Below, piece by piece: positions 54,872 to 64,000 of a stretch of DNA of 64,000 nt. The notes under the pieces were generated by a model. The model ran no database searches. It saw only the letters and a list, made by a program, of their open reading frames with translations, and was not told the DNA's origin. The stretch spans positions 109,551 through 173,550 of the forward strand of contig JBBIGV010000001.1 of NCBI GenBank assembly GCA_037447335.1. Reading direction: 5' to 3'. The first letter of the stretch is position 1, and each line of letters opens with the position of its first letter. The stretch is from JBBIGV01 sp037447335. Its GTDB lineage: Bacteria > Bacteroidota > Ignavibacteria > Ignavibacteriales > Ignavibacteriaceae. The position numbers and the translations under genes are program-made.

Positions 54872-57754
54872 ATGAAAAAACTTTTTACAATTTTTTTATA
54901 TGTGGTTCTGTATACATTTATATCCGTAGCGCAAACCGAGACTAACGTTATCTGGCTGAATAATTTTGCAGAAGAAGAGTATAAAAAGTGGGAGATGCAG
55001 CGTGCTGAGGCAGAATCTCTTGCCGCATTAATGGGTATCCCGGTTTGGTTCGAATATGCTGATGGGAGTGTTATCGAACTTCAAAGATTTGAACATGGAC
55101 TTCCTGTTTATGATGCCACAGATAATCTGAATGCTGCACGAACTATAAGCACTAATCACGTTTGGTCAGATGGTTTGGGAGGGTTTAATCTCTCCGGTTC
55201 CGGGCAGATTATGGGCTTATGGGAATCGGGAGGATATCCACTGCCAAATCACCAGGAACTTATTGGCAGAATGGTTCAGATGGATGCGGGTTCACCTGTT
55301 ACACAGCACGCTACACACGTTGCCGGAACACAGATTGCTTCTGGTGTCAATCCAAATGCTATTGGGATGTCGAATGCAGGAACAATTCATTATTATAATT
55401 CGGCTAGCGACTTGTCGGAGGTAGCGGCCGCCGCCGCCGCCGGGCTGAGGGTTACAAATCATTCTTACGGTGCAATCAGGGGTTGGAGGTTTAATTACTT
55501 TAATGATAATCTTTGGGCGTGGTTGGGTGATGTAACTATTAGTGAAACTGAAGACTGGCAATTTGGATTTTACAGCTCAACATCTGCAGCGTGGGATAAT
55601 ATGCTGTTCAATGCACCATATATACTGGTTGTGAAAAGTGCAGGTAATGACAGGGGTGAGGGGCCTGCACCCGGCACTACGCATTGGGTTTTTCAGAATG
55701 GGTCGTGGCAGCTATCTCAAACCGTAAGAGATCCTGATGGCGGACAGGACAGATTTGATTGCATCAACGATCATCGAGGCATAGCAAAAAATACCTTAAC
55801 CATTGGTGCCGTTGATGATATTCCCGGAGGATACCAGAATCCTTCTAATGTAATTATGAGTTCCTTCAGTAATTGGGGTCCTACGGATGATGGAAGAATT
55901 AAACCTGACGTTGTTGCTAACGGTGTTTCACTTACATCTTCAAGTAATACATCACCAACAGCTTATGCGAATCTTTCCGGTACTTCAATGTCAGCTCCGA
56001 ATGTTTCCGGTTCAGTTGGATTACTGTTACAACATCAACAAAATCTGTATGGCAGCAATCCTCTTAGGGCTGCAACAATTAAAGCATTAATAATTCATAC
56101 TGCCGATGAAGCAGGCGCTGCACCAGGTCCGGATTATACTTTTGGCTGGGGATTAATGAACACTTTATCCGCTGTTAAACATATGCAGTTAAATGCAGAT
56201 GTTGGTGGAAATATGCTGATCAAAGAAGAAGTGCTGAGTAATGGTGGACAATTTGATTACCAGGTGCAGTCAAACGGTCAACAGCCGCTGGTTGTTACAA
56301 TTTCATGGACAGACCCTTTGGGCACACCTCCTGCGCCTGCGCTTAATCCACCGAATATAATGCTTGTGAATGATCTTGATGTACGGATTATCGGACCCGG
56401 TGGTAATTATTTACCATGGATTCTCGACAGAAATAATCCTTCGCTTCCTGCTGCTGCCGGAGATAATATCCGTGATAATACTGAGCAGGTGTTTATTGAA
56501 AATCCACCGGCTGGTAGTTATACAATCCGGGTTACTCATAAGGGAACACTGCAAGGCGGTTCTCAGGCATTTTCGATGATTGTTAGCGGAATAATAATTC
56601 CTGTGCCGGCTAATGTATCACTGATTTATCCGCCAAATGGCGCAACTTCTCTCGAAGTAAATCCAATGATGAACTGGAGTATGGCTGATAGAGGATATGA
56701 TTATCATCTGCAGGTATCAGAGAATGCGCAGTTTACCTCACTCGTCGTTGATAAAATGTTAAAAGGCATAAAATATCAGCCGACAGAACTGCTGGGTATT
56801 AAAACTTATTATTGGCGTGTCAGAGCTATAAACAGCGGTGGTGCGGGTCAATGGTCCGACATATGGTCATTCACAACTATGCTGGTTCCACCACCCTCGC
56901 CATTACTATATCTACCTGACGATAAGACAACAAATGTTTCACTCGATGTTGACTTTCTTTGGGGGACCTCTCACTCTGCTGATAACTACAGGCTGCAGGT
57001 TTCAGCCAATATTTTGTTCTCTCAGATATTATTTGATGATTCTACTCTTACTGACACTTCAAAATTAGTTACAGGTTTGCCCGATGGTACCAGAATATTC
57101 TGGAGAGTGAATGCGAAAAACCAGGCTGGTTTTGGACTTTATTCACCAGTCAGAAGATTTATTACTTTGCTTCCTCCACCATCTGATTTAACGGCAGTAT
57201 ATAATGAAGCCGGATATGTTGAATTAAACTGGACCGACAATTCGCAAAATGAAACCAAATATTTCATACAAAGGAAAGTCGGTGCAGACCCATTTGTGAG
57301 TATTGATTCTTTAGGAGCAAATGCAAACGCTTATAACGATGCATCAGTCCTGGCAGGTCAGACTTATACGTACAGGGTGTTTTGTTCTAACACTGTGGCT
57401 GTATCAGATTTCAGTAATGAAGTTCAGGTTACGACAGTTGTTTCAGTTGACGATAATAAATTAAATCTGCCGGAAAAATTTGAGTTGTTTGCTAATTATC
57501 CGAATCCGTTCAATCCATACACAACCATTAAGTATGCATTGCCATTCGACAGCTATGTGAAAATTATTATATATAACCAGATCGGAGAGGTTGTAGATGA
57601 ACTGGTTAATAATCAAAAAGCTGCAGGATACCACGAAGTAATTTTCAGGTCAGAGAATTTTTCATCCGGCGTTTATTTCTACAGTATTGATGCAGCGCCG
57701 CTTGATGGGAATGATACATTTTCTTCGGTTGGTAAAATGATTTTACTGAAATAA
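54872..57754 (+). CDS. Secreted S8 subtilase with fibronectin-like and T9SS sorting domains
   Basis: 960 residues from the ATG at 54872 (GGAG at 54861-54864 gives the spacing). The signal peptide ends near SVAQT. The subtilase domain is at about 90-450 with His146 (QHATHVAGT), Ser372 (SGTSMSAP) and oxyanion Asn (VKSAGND). The usual catalytic Asp position reads Glu118 in GLWESGG. Two or more fibronectin/Ig-like domains and a type A sorting domain (NYPNPFNPYTTIKYAL) follow. It is exported by the type IX system. An Ala run at about residues 185-192 is encoded by a GCC repeat. Confidence 0.88.
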   Translation: MKKLFTIFLYVVLYTFISVAQTETNVIWLNNFAEEEYKKWEMQRAEAESLAALMGIPVWFEYADGSVIELQRFEHGLPVYDATDNLNAARTISTNHVWSDGLGGFNLSGSGQIMGLWESGGYPLPNHQELIGRMVQMDAGSPVTQHATHVAGTQIASGVNPNAIGMSNAGTIHYYNSASDLSEVAAAAAAGLRVTNHSYGAIRGWRFNYFNDNLWAWLGDVTISETEDWQFGFYSSTSAAWDNMLFNAPYILVVKSAGNDRGEGPAPGTTHWVFQNGSWQLSQTVRDPDGGQDRFDCINDHRGIAKNTLTIGAVDDIPGGYQNPSNVIMSSFSNWGPTDDGRIKPDVVANGVSLTSSSNTSPTAYANLSGTSMSAPNVSGSVGLLLQHQQNLYGSNPLRAATIKALIIHTADEAGAAPGPDYTFGWGLMNTLSAVKHMQLNADVGGNMLIKEEVLSNGGQFDYQVQSNGQQPLVVTISWTDPLGTPPAPALNPPNIMLVNDLDVRIIGPGGNYLPWILDRNNPSLPAAAGDNIRDNTEQVFIENPPAGSYTIRVTHKGTLQGGSQAFSMIVSGIIIPVPANVSLIYPPNGATSLEVNPMMNWSMADRGYDYHLQVSENAQFTSLVVDKMLKGIKYQPTELLGIKTYYWRVRAINSGGAGQWSDIWSFTTMLVPPPSPLLYLPDDKTTNVSLDVDFLWGTSHSADNYRLQVSANILFSQILFDDSTLTDTSKLVTGLPDGTRIFWRVNAKNQAGFGLYSPVRRFITLLPPPSDLTAVYNEAGYVELNWTDNSQNETKYFIQRKVGADPFVSIDSLGANANAYNDASVLAGQTYTYRVFCSNTVAVSDFSNEVQVTTVVSVDDNKLNLPEKFELFANYPNPFNPYTTIKYALPFDSYVKIIIYNQIGEVVDELVNNQKAAGYHEVIFRSENFSSGVYFYSIDAAPLDGNDTFSSVGKMILLK

Positions 57755-57836
57755 ATCCGTACTGGTTTAAAAAGAGAATATGGTTATATTAGTAATATAA
57801 AATTTATAATTCAGACGGATTTTAGCGTTTTTAGTC

Positions 57837-57856
57837 CCGGTTTTAATTTAAACCGG
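57837..57856. other. Intergenic hairpin after the S8 protease gene
   Basis: CCGGTTT (57837-57843) pairs with AAACCGG (57850-57856) around six bases. It lies 82 bases after the stop and lacks a T-run, so it is at best a weak terminator. Confidence 0.3.
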
Positions 57857-57988
57857 TGCATTCAAAATACCTGTAACAAAATCGATTTTTAAGCACTTCA
57901 TTATTTGTATGATTGAAAAAAATAGAGTAATGAAGCATCTTTCTCGTAAGAAAATAAGACTAATGCTAAGCAACAAACGAGGTTACTA

Positions 57989-58552
57989 ATGTTAAAAATT
58001 CTTTTCTTGTTGATCGTAATAGGGTGTTATTTGACCAATGCACAGGTTACATACCAGGGCCCGGCAACCGGGCATGTAACCAGTGGGGTAATGGTTTCTA
58101 CTGATGGTTTTGCTCGCTTACCATCCTTTCCTGATCCGGTTGAGCAGCGTGTAAGAAATTTGATCGAACCTGAAATAGAGTTTATAGAAATTGACCTTCC
58201 ACCACCTGAAATCCAGCCGCTTTACTTTGAAGACCCGGCTGTTACCGGCAAAGAATCAGGTACATCTGCTCAAACAGTACTGTTAAACAGTTTTCCCGGT
58301 ATTATGATGACTAACTCAATTCCTCCCGATCCACATATTGCTGTAGGTCCTAATCATGTAGTGGCAGCGGTTAACAGCAGGTTCGCAATATGGGATAAAG
58401 AGGGTAATTTGTTGAAAAATATAAATGCAGATACATGGTATGCTTCCACTATTTCCAACCCCGGCGCATTCGACCCGCAGATTATTTATGATCATTATGC
58501 ACAAAGATGGTTTATGATATATTATTCAGAGCAGGAAGCGAGACATTATTAA
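57989..58552 (+). pseudogene. Truncated secreted protein, cut off against an IS91 remnant
   Basis: An N-terminal fragment of about 175 genuine residues: signal peptide (MLKILFLLIVIGCYLTNAQ), a linker, and then a start of a propeller-type domain (PPDPHIAVGPNHVVAAVNSR, later FDPQIIYDHYAQRWFM). From about 58507-58513 the DNA is transposase sequence, so the last dozen residues of this frame are foreign and a stop follows. The rest of the gene is not found downstream. It was probably a cell-surface or secreted propeller protein. Confidence 0.75.
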
Positions 58553-59262
58553 CCCTCGGCAAAGATAAAAAACATCTTGGTGCAGAGATTGGTCTGATAG
58601 CTTTGCTCCATAGCTGGGGACAAACCCTGATAGAACATCCTCATCTTCATTGCATAGTACCTGCAGGCGCTTTAACGGAAAACGGGAAAAAATGGCTGGC
58701 AATGAAGAAAGGTAAAAAGCAGGATTTTTTCATTCACGTAAATGTTATATCGGACTTATTCAAAAAAAAGTTCTTGTACTATCTGAAAAAATCTTATGAT
58801 AAAGGTCAATTACAATTTAACGGTGAGATAAACTCATATACGGACCAAACAGAGTTTAACAAATTGCTCAATGAACTTTATTCAAAGAAATGGATAACGT
58901 ATTGCAAACAGCCCTTTGGCGGAGTGGAACAAGTAATAAATTACCTGGGAAGATATACCCATCGTGTGGCTATAAGCAATCACCGTATCAAAAGCATTGA
59001 TGATGGAAAAGTAATGTTTAGCTGCAAAGATTACCGCGATGATAACAAGAAAAAAGATATGACACTTGAAGCCGGAGAATTTATACGGAGATTTTTACTT
59101 CACATTTTACCTGCTAACTTTTACAAAATAAGATATTACGGCATCTTAAGCAGCAGAAACAAGAAATTAAAATTATCCCAATGCAGGCAGTTATTAGGTG
59201 CAGAAAAAAAAGCTGAAACTAACAGAGCTCTATATTGGACATCAAGAACCAAGGTAGCTTAA
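58507..59262 (+). mobile_element. IS91-family transposase, 5'-truncated remnant
   Basis: 251 residues. It matches the C-terminal two-thirds of IS91/IS801-type Y2 transposases: YDILFRAGSETLLTLGKDKK, LIEHPHLHCIVPAGAL and the two-tyrosine region YLGRYTHRVAISNHRI. The N-terminal zinc-binding third (roughly 100 or more residues) is missing. It begins exactly where the host gene stops, so deletion or rearrangement joined the two. It is unlikely to be active by itself. Confidence 0.85.
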
Positions 59263-59867
59263 ATAAATGACTTTATTTAACAAACATTATTTTTTCTTAA
59301 TTGTAACTTTTCCCTTGAAGCATTACATTACTGTCCGGTTATCAAATACAGCTATACCTCCGTAGGAAAAGAGAAATGAAGAGGTTATTGTATATTGATA
59401 AGAACAAACAAAAAAATGAATCATTGATTCTCATTGAAAATGAACGCTTTAATTAGAACCAATTGAATAAAATCAGTTATAATTTTATGTTACTGCACAA
59501 TCAGAAAAACATATTAAGCATCTTTAACCATTGCATAGATAATAACTTATACAGAAGGCAATAGAAGTATAGAATTAATAAAGAAAAATGAGACAATTAA
59601 ATACCCATAGAAAGACAATGACGGCTTCGCACAACTATATTTTATCCGAAATTGAGCCGTGTAGGCAGTTCAAACTTTGTGCGGATAATAATATTTTTTG
59701 TGAAGCGTTTGATATTTTTTTTGTCTCAATTTCGGATAAAATACTAAACTTAGTGTATTGCGCTGAGATAGAAATTATAAACTATCCATTATTTTCAGCA
59801 GCCGCCTTCTTAAATAGTCCCGGTTTTACTATTAAATTTTTTCCATTAACAAAACAGGAGTAATATA
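59263..59867. other. 605-base stretch without a convincing gene
   Basis: AT-rich sequence after the transposase. It contains a small palindrome (GAATCATTGATTC, 59418-59430) and an inverted repeat (59638-59743, listed separately). The remainder of the truncated host gene is not recognisable here. It is likely the tail of the insertion plus decayed DNA. Confidence 0.6.
59638..59743. repeat. 19-base perfect inverted repeat pair
   Basis: TATTTTATCCGAAATTGAG (59638-59656) is the exact reverse complement of 59725-59743, with 68 bases between. A nested ACGGCT/AGCCGT pair (59621-59626 and 59655-59660) adds structure. This could be a MITE, the ends of a lost insertion sequence or a transposon-end cruciform. 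No gene lies between the arms. Confidence 0.6.
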
Positions 59868-60425
59868 ATGGCTTGTATGTTGAAACCGCTATTAAGAGTA
59901 TTCTTAATAATGATCTCAGCAGTGTTATTTCTCGGGTTAACGTTGAAATATACTACCCTTGAAGAGATGACATTAGGTTCCCATCTGATAGTATCAGGTA
60001 AAGTGAAATCTTCTTATTCCGTCTGGGAAGATAAAAACATCTACACCTATTACACTATCGAAACCGATGAAGTTATAAAAGGTCAGAACATCGGTTCATC
60101 TGTTGTGGTAAAACAGCTTGGTGGAAGGGTAGGGGACATTGCTCAGGAAGTATCCGGCACACCCAAACTGCGGGATAATACAGAAGCGCTGCTTTTTCTG
60201 GTTGACTGGAAAGATGCGTACTGGATTCACTCAATTGCACTAGGGTATTATCAGATAGTTGAAAGAGATGGTGCGCGATACGCAGTTAATAACTTCAATA
60301 ATGTTCATTTTGTCGATTCGGAAGATGGCAGAAAAGTCAGCCACAAAGATCATCTTAAAACCGAATATGATCTTGCTTCTTTGAAAACTGACTTAAGAAA
60401 CATTATTAAGAAAGTGCAGGAATAA
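59868..60425 (+). CDS. Secreted or membrane-anchored protein of unknown function
   Basis: 185 residues. An N-terminal hydrophobic segment (VFLIMISAVLFLGLTL) is followed by a beta-rich domain: LIVSGKVKSSYSVW, TYYTIETDEVIKG, VVVKQLGG and ALLFLVDW. This looks like an OB-like fold. A ribosome site AGGAG lies at 59856-59860. It ends five bases before the matrixin gene, so the two are probably co-transcribed; an inhibitor or chaperone of that protease is one possibility. Confidence 0.65.
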   Translation: MACMLKPLLRVFLIMISAVLFLGLTLKYTTLEEMTLGSHLIVSGKVKSSYSVWEDKNIYTYYTIETDEVIKGQNIGSSVVVKQLGGRVGDIAQEVSGTPKLRDNTEALLFLVDWKDAYWIHSIALGYYQIVERDGARYAVNNFNNVHFVDSEDGRKVSHKDHLKTEYDLASLKTDLRNIIKKVQE

Positions 60426-60430
60426 CAGCC

Positions 60431-62599
60431 ATGAAAAACAAATCATTAAAACAATTAGTAATGCTTGGGCTTCTGCTGCTTTTCTCAGGCTTCTGTATAA
60501 TAACCGATTTTAATGGTGCTTACAGGATCTATTTCCCGCAGGATATTCCTTTTATTTATCGTTTACATTCCTCAACCCCGTCTAATTATTTTCCAGTTGT
60601 TTGGGAAGCAGCTATGGAGTGGAATAAGGTTGATGGTTCATATTTCGCATTTCAGGAAGGACCTACTACTTCAAACGGAAACCTTGGTTTGAATGGTGAA
60701 AACCTTGTATTCTTTGATTTACAGGGGCAAAACTTTGCTCCCGGGACAAATGTTATTGCATTTTCTTTAACGTGGACATCTTATACAGGCGGTTTTCATG
60801 CAATCGAGTCTGATTACATTTACAATGCACGTGATTTCCCTCCGGGATTAAATGGTGAACCCGGACTCCAGGACTTACACCAGATTTCTGTGCATGAATT
60901 AGGGCATCACCTTGGACTTGATCATACGGGATTGCCAAGCGGGGCAAGCAGCGGATGTGGTCCATTGGTTCAGCAAGCTGTTATGTGGGCTTTTAATGCT
61001 GGTGGCGATACTTCCAAACGCCGTTTACACATTGAAGACATCATGGGTGTGATCGCTTGCTACCCTAATTGGGTTATTCAAGGTCATGTAAAAGCTATCG
61101 ATAATGGTCAATTCATTGAAGGTGCAAAAGTGCAGCTTAATGGAACTATTGGTGCGGATATCGGACCTGTAATAAATCCAATCGCCAATCGCCGAAACAG
61201 GGTTGGATTAGTTAAACAATTTCTTATGAGTGATAATTCGGGTAACTACAAGAGCGTTGTGAAAGACAAGGATTTTGAACTTGAAGTTGATATATTCGGT
61301 TTTTATCCTAAAACTCAACAGGTTGCTTTCAATCCTCCTTCAGGTGTTGGTAATACTCAATTCCTCACCTTTGATTTTGATCTTATCCGTACACCTCTTG
61401 TTCAGCTCAGCGTTGGCGTTACTGATTCCGTTAATAATTATCCTGTACCATTTGCTTACGATATTTATTGGGTTGAGAGGCTGGATTCAGCTCTTATTTC
61501 ATCACAAACCGGGTCCAACGGATCTTTTTCTGAAACTGTCTCAAGCGCTGAGTATTACAGAGTTGTTCTTAAGTTTAATCACCCTTACGTATATCAAAAA
61601 GTATTTGATAGCCTGTACGTTTCGGAATCAGGATTATCTGTGAATTTCGGTACCAAACCCGTCAATAACTTATATGTGATTGATACTGAAAACTCCAATG
61701 CACAAAACTCATATCTGAATGTACTCAATCGATCGGGTTATGAGTTTGCTATCTGGAATAATACTCAAAATGATTCTTCACTAAGCATGGGCTATTTCCA
61801 GCCATTCTCGTATCCGTTAACTTTAATCTGGGTTACAGATAAAGACTCTCCTGATAATTTAACTGCTGCGGACAGAATGCTGCTGCAGGAACATCTGAGA
61901 GATGGAGGAAGATTAGTCCTTTCCGGAAGGAATATAAGCCGTAATTTAGTGGGAGACTCTCTTGTGACCAACTATATTGGTGTTGAATTCAATTCCAACC
62001 AGGTTGCTTTTCCGGTAAGAGGTTTTGATAATGATCCTATCGGAAATGGTTTATCATTTTCAGCGGCAATTACAGTTAAAGATCGACTTGATCTTTCAGA
62101 ACATCCTATTGGAAATGTATATAAATCATTTTATTATGGTACCGGCGCAGCAGATACCGTAAAAATTGCCGGTGTCAGATTTGAAAGTAATACATATAAC
62201 TACAGAGGATTTTTTATGGGCTTTGGTCTTGAAGTAATAAACTCTGATATTGCTGCAGAGATCATGGAAAGAGCCCTGGACTATACGAATGATACCGGAT
62301 CAACCTCTTCAGTTGGCGAAACACAATCCATGCCTCTGGCATATTCGCTAAGCCAGAATTATCCTAATCCGTTCAACCCGAATACGGTTATTACATTTTC
62401 AATTCCGCAGAAAGAAAAAGTTGAATTGAAAGTCTATAATTCAATTGGCGAAGAAGCAGCAGTACTGGTAAATAAGGAAATGAACGCCGGTGTTCACAAA
62501 ATTGAGTTCACTGCAGGTGCGCTCGCTTCAGGTGTTTACTTCTACAGGATGAGGGCAGGAAGTTTTATGGAAACTAAAAAACTTCTCTTACTCAAGTAA
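60431..62599 (+). CDS. Secreted matrixin-type metalloprotease with T9SS sorting domain
   Basis: 722 residues. A signal peptide is followed by a metzincin domain (about 30-215) with His155-Glu156-Leu-Gly-His159-His-Leu-Gly-Leu-Asp-His165, the full zinc site, and a later Met-turn candidate (VMWAFN or DIMGVIACYP). Several beta domains follow, one carboxypeptidase-regulatory-like. The type A sorting domain ends the protein (NYPNPFNPNTVITFSI to KKLLLLK). The active site is intact, unlike that of the M6-like protein in this window. Confidence 0.88.
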   Translation: MKNKSLKQLVMLGLLLLFSGFCIITDFNGAYRIYFPQDIPFIYRLHSSTPSNYFPVVWEAAMEWNKVDGSYFAFQEGPTTSNGNLGLNGENLVFFDLQGQNFAPGTNVIAFSLTWTSYTGGFHAIESDYIYNARDFPPGLNGEPGLQDLHQISVHELGHHLGLDHTGLPSGASSGCGPLVQQAVMWAFNAGGDTSKRRLHIEDIMGVIACYPNWVIQGHVKAIDNGQFIEGAKVQLNGTIGADIGPVINPIANRRNRVGLVKQFLMSDNSGNYKSVVKDKDFELEVDIFGFYPKTQQVAFNPPSGVGNTQFLTFDFDLIRTPLVQLSVGVTDSVNNYPVPFAYDIYWVERLDSALISSQTGSNGSFSETVSSAEYYRVVLKFNHPYVYQKVFDSLYVSESGLSVNFGTKPVNNLYVIDTENSNAQNSYLNVLNRSGYEFAIWNNTQNDSSLSMGYFQPFSYPLTLIWVTDKDSPDNLTAADRMLLQEHLRDGGRLVLSGRNISRNLVGDSLVTNYIGVEFNSNQVAFPVRGFDNDPIGNGLSFSAAITVKDRLDLSEHPIGNVYKSFYYGTGAADTVKIAGVRFESNTYNYRGFFMGFGLEVINSDIAAEIMERALDYTNDTGSTSSVGETQSMPLAYSLSQNYPNPFNPNTVITFSIPQKEKVELKVYNSIGEEAAVLVNKEMNAGVHKIEFTAGALASGVYFYRMRAGSFMETKKLLLLK

Positions 62600-62621
62600 G
62601 AACTCCAATCACTCAATAAAT

Positions 62622-62658
62622 AAGGCTGTCCCAAATAAAATTATGGGGCAGCCTTTTT
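62622..62658. terminator. Bidirectional Rho-independent terminator
   Basis: AGGCTGTCCC (62623-62632) pairs with GGGGCAGCCT (62645-62654), with one G-T pair. TTTTT follows on the plus strand and a T-rich tract on the minus strand. It serves both the matrixin gene and the convergent YCF48-like gene, whose stop codon it abuts. Confidence 0.85.
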
Positions 62659-63937
62659 ATTTATTCAATAACATTTTCTTATAATCAGTAAAATTATCCA
62701 CTCTCAACCGGTAAAAATATATTCCGCTTGGGATATGATCGGCATAAAAAGTTACACTGTGGGCGCCGTCGCTCTGATATTCATTATCAACAAGTGATAT
62801 AATTTTCCTTCCTAAAAAATCATAAACTGTTAAATCAACATTAGCTGAAACAGGCAATTCATATTTTATTGTTGTAGAAGGATTGAAGGGGTTAGGAAAA
62901 TTCTGATATAACGTATATCCGTTTATGGTGTTTGGATTTTCATTCTCAATATTCATAGCGCGCGGTATAAATTTATAAATTGCTCCTTCCTCACCCACCA
63001 CATAGCCGGTTTGCGAATCAATAAACTGAACTGAAAAAATTATACTGCTATCCGGCGTTTCCTTTTCAAACCAGGTATCTCCTCCGTCAGTAGTAACTAT
63101 AAATTTGTGCCCTGATGCAGACCAGCCATCATTCTGATTTCTGAAACTAATTGAGAAAGACAAACCGTAAAAGGGAAGTTCTTCATATGTCCATGTTAAG
63201 CCGGCATCTGTTGTCCTGATATTGCCAGTGCCAAAAAATCCTTCCGGGTCCCCGGAAAGTGTAACCACATTCAACGAATCTACAATGTAAATATCAAAAA
63301 TTTCATCCGGGCTGATACCAGTTGCAGACCAGTTTAATCCGCCGTCAGTAGTTCGCCATACTACGCCAGCCATATCAATAAAGCCGCCGCAGGCATACCC
63401 TAACGTATTATTGAAAAACTTAAACTTATATACCGGCAGTCCGGAAACAATATTCGATTCAATCTGAACGTGATGCCAGGAAGTTCCTCCGTCTGAAGTT
63501 CTCATAAGATATTGCCCGCCAATAAATCCTTTAAGTGTATCGAGAAAATAAATGGTTCACATAAATACGTTTTGCACGGGAAACTCTTCAGCGGTCCAAT
63601 CATCACCACCGTTTGTTGTTTTCAAAATGATTGAGTTGAAAGGCGGGACATTTCTGAAAGTAACTGCCCAACCGTTGTTGTTATCGAGAAAGAAAATATA
63701 AGTAATCCAAAAATCAACCGGGGTATCCTGTATTATCCAATCCTCACCACCGTTTGAAGTATGAATCACTACACCATCCGCACCGGCAGCCCAGCCGTTT
63801 AGCTGATCTGTAAAGAAGACGTTTCTGAGTGTGGAAGAAACCGGGCTGTTAAGCTTTGTCCAATCCGTTCTTTTCTGAGCGTTTGAGACAAAAAATATCC
63901 CCGATAACAGTATTAGTAAAAATAATTTTCGCATCAT
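62657..63937 (-). pseudogene. YCF48/BNR-repeat T9SS protein broken by one in-frame TGA
   Basis: One continuous frame of 426 positions interrupted only by TGA at 63557-63559 (codon 127). Upstream: a signal peptide and two YCF48-like repeats (FFTDQLNGWAAGADGVVIHT, SNGGEDW). Downstream: further repeats (TSDGGTSWHHV, TTDGGLNWSATG), and then the type A sorting domain (NFPNPFNPSTTIKYELP to KKMLLNK). The sequence reads through sensibly on both sides of the stop without a frame change. A point mutation, sequencing error or recent loss is likely; TGA is the normal stop elsewhere in the window. Confidence 0.8.
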
Positions 63938-64000
63938 CTTTCTGAAAGGTATAAATTAGTTCTTAGTTGAAATATTTTTTTATTGTAAAAAAGGAAGAGA

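Noticed and set aside
59588..59863. A 91-codon open frame in the gene-poor stretch
   Set aside because: It reads through the 19-base inverted repeats, has no ribosome site or recognisable domain, and its composition looks like translated noncoding DNA.
62657..63937. Recoding of TGA as selenocysteine or Trp
   Set aside because: Many genes in the window end in TGA and use TGG for Trp, and no selenocysteine-insertion hairpin was recognised after the codon. Nonsense mutation or error is simpler.
1..64000. CRISPR array
   Set aside because: No series of regularly spaced, near-identical 24-40 base repeats was seen on reading the window, and no cas gene is present.

Overview
The window is AT-rich bacterial chromosome from the Bacteroidota/Chlorobiota side of the tree, most likely Ignavibacteria (Ignavibacterium/Melioribacter-like) or a close uncultured relative. 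I infer this from three things taken together. It has a type IX secretion system (porU, porV and several proteins ending in NYPNPFNP...GVYFYR...LL-K sorting domains). It has an alternative complex III feeding an A2-type (YSHPAVY) heme-copper oxidase. It also has many outer-membrane barrels with Gln-terminated signal peptides. Promoter-like sequences resemble the ordinary TTGACA/TATAAT type. Identification is from family recognition only; no searches were run.

Layout. (1) 1-9264, plus strand: a DUF92 membrane protein, then an envelope operon of a 989-aa TPR protein, a beta-barrel, an HU-TM-SPOR protein and ExbB/ExbD/TonB. (2) 9236-11398, minus strand: three small membrane proteins and an NHL-repeat propeller protein. 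(3) 11620-12114: tRNA-Gln and tRNA-Glu, followed by a structured, apparently tRNA-Glu-derived sequence and a short element with imperfect inverted repeats. (4) 12115-13673: [2Fe-2S] ferredoxin, endonuclease III and an HD protein. (5) 13870-26411: a type IX secretion block of PorU sortase, PorV, an M6-like cargo protein whose HExxH site has been lost, a gluzincin/TolB-propeller/Omp85-like three-part protein and a small membrane protein. (6) 26522-38246: housekeeping genes (der, a CoA-disulfide-reductase-like flavoprotein, upp, TPR, rel, ruvX, YbbR, tmk, ctpA) interrupted by a two-gene bacterial microcompartment shell unit. (7) 38535-53410: one long respiratory cluster, actA, a small Tat-like protein, actB, actC, an actD-actE fusion, actF, an extra cytochrome c, SCO, cytochrome oxidase subunits I, III, IV and II, heme O synthase and a membrane-bound cytochrome c, ending in a strong terminator. 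(8) 53491-63937: an accessory, decaying region with a histidine kinase carrying a dead receiver, secreted T9SS proteases (S8 and matrixin), a secreted gene truncated against an IS91-family transposase remnant, an orphan inverted repeat, and a YCF48-like gene broken by one in-frame TGA.

How the genes fit together. Region 7 would oxidise quinol with alternative complex III, pass electrons through c-type cytochromes and reduce oxygen at the A2 oxidase, with SCO and heme O synthase as assembly factors. Region 5 and the cargo genes of region 8 are linked by type IX secretion: PorU and PorV process and attach proteins that carry the sorting domain. Region 1 looks like a TonB-energised envelope complex in which the HU-SPOR protein could connect DNA to peptidoglycan. 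No single wholly new system is proven here. The best candidates are the HU-SPOR/TonB operon, the microcompartment satellite pair, the gluzincin/propeller/barrel protein and the tRNA-derived structured element.
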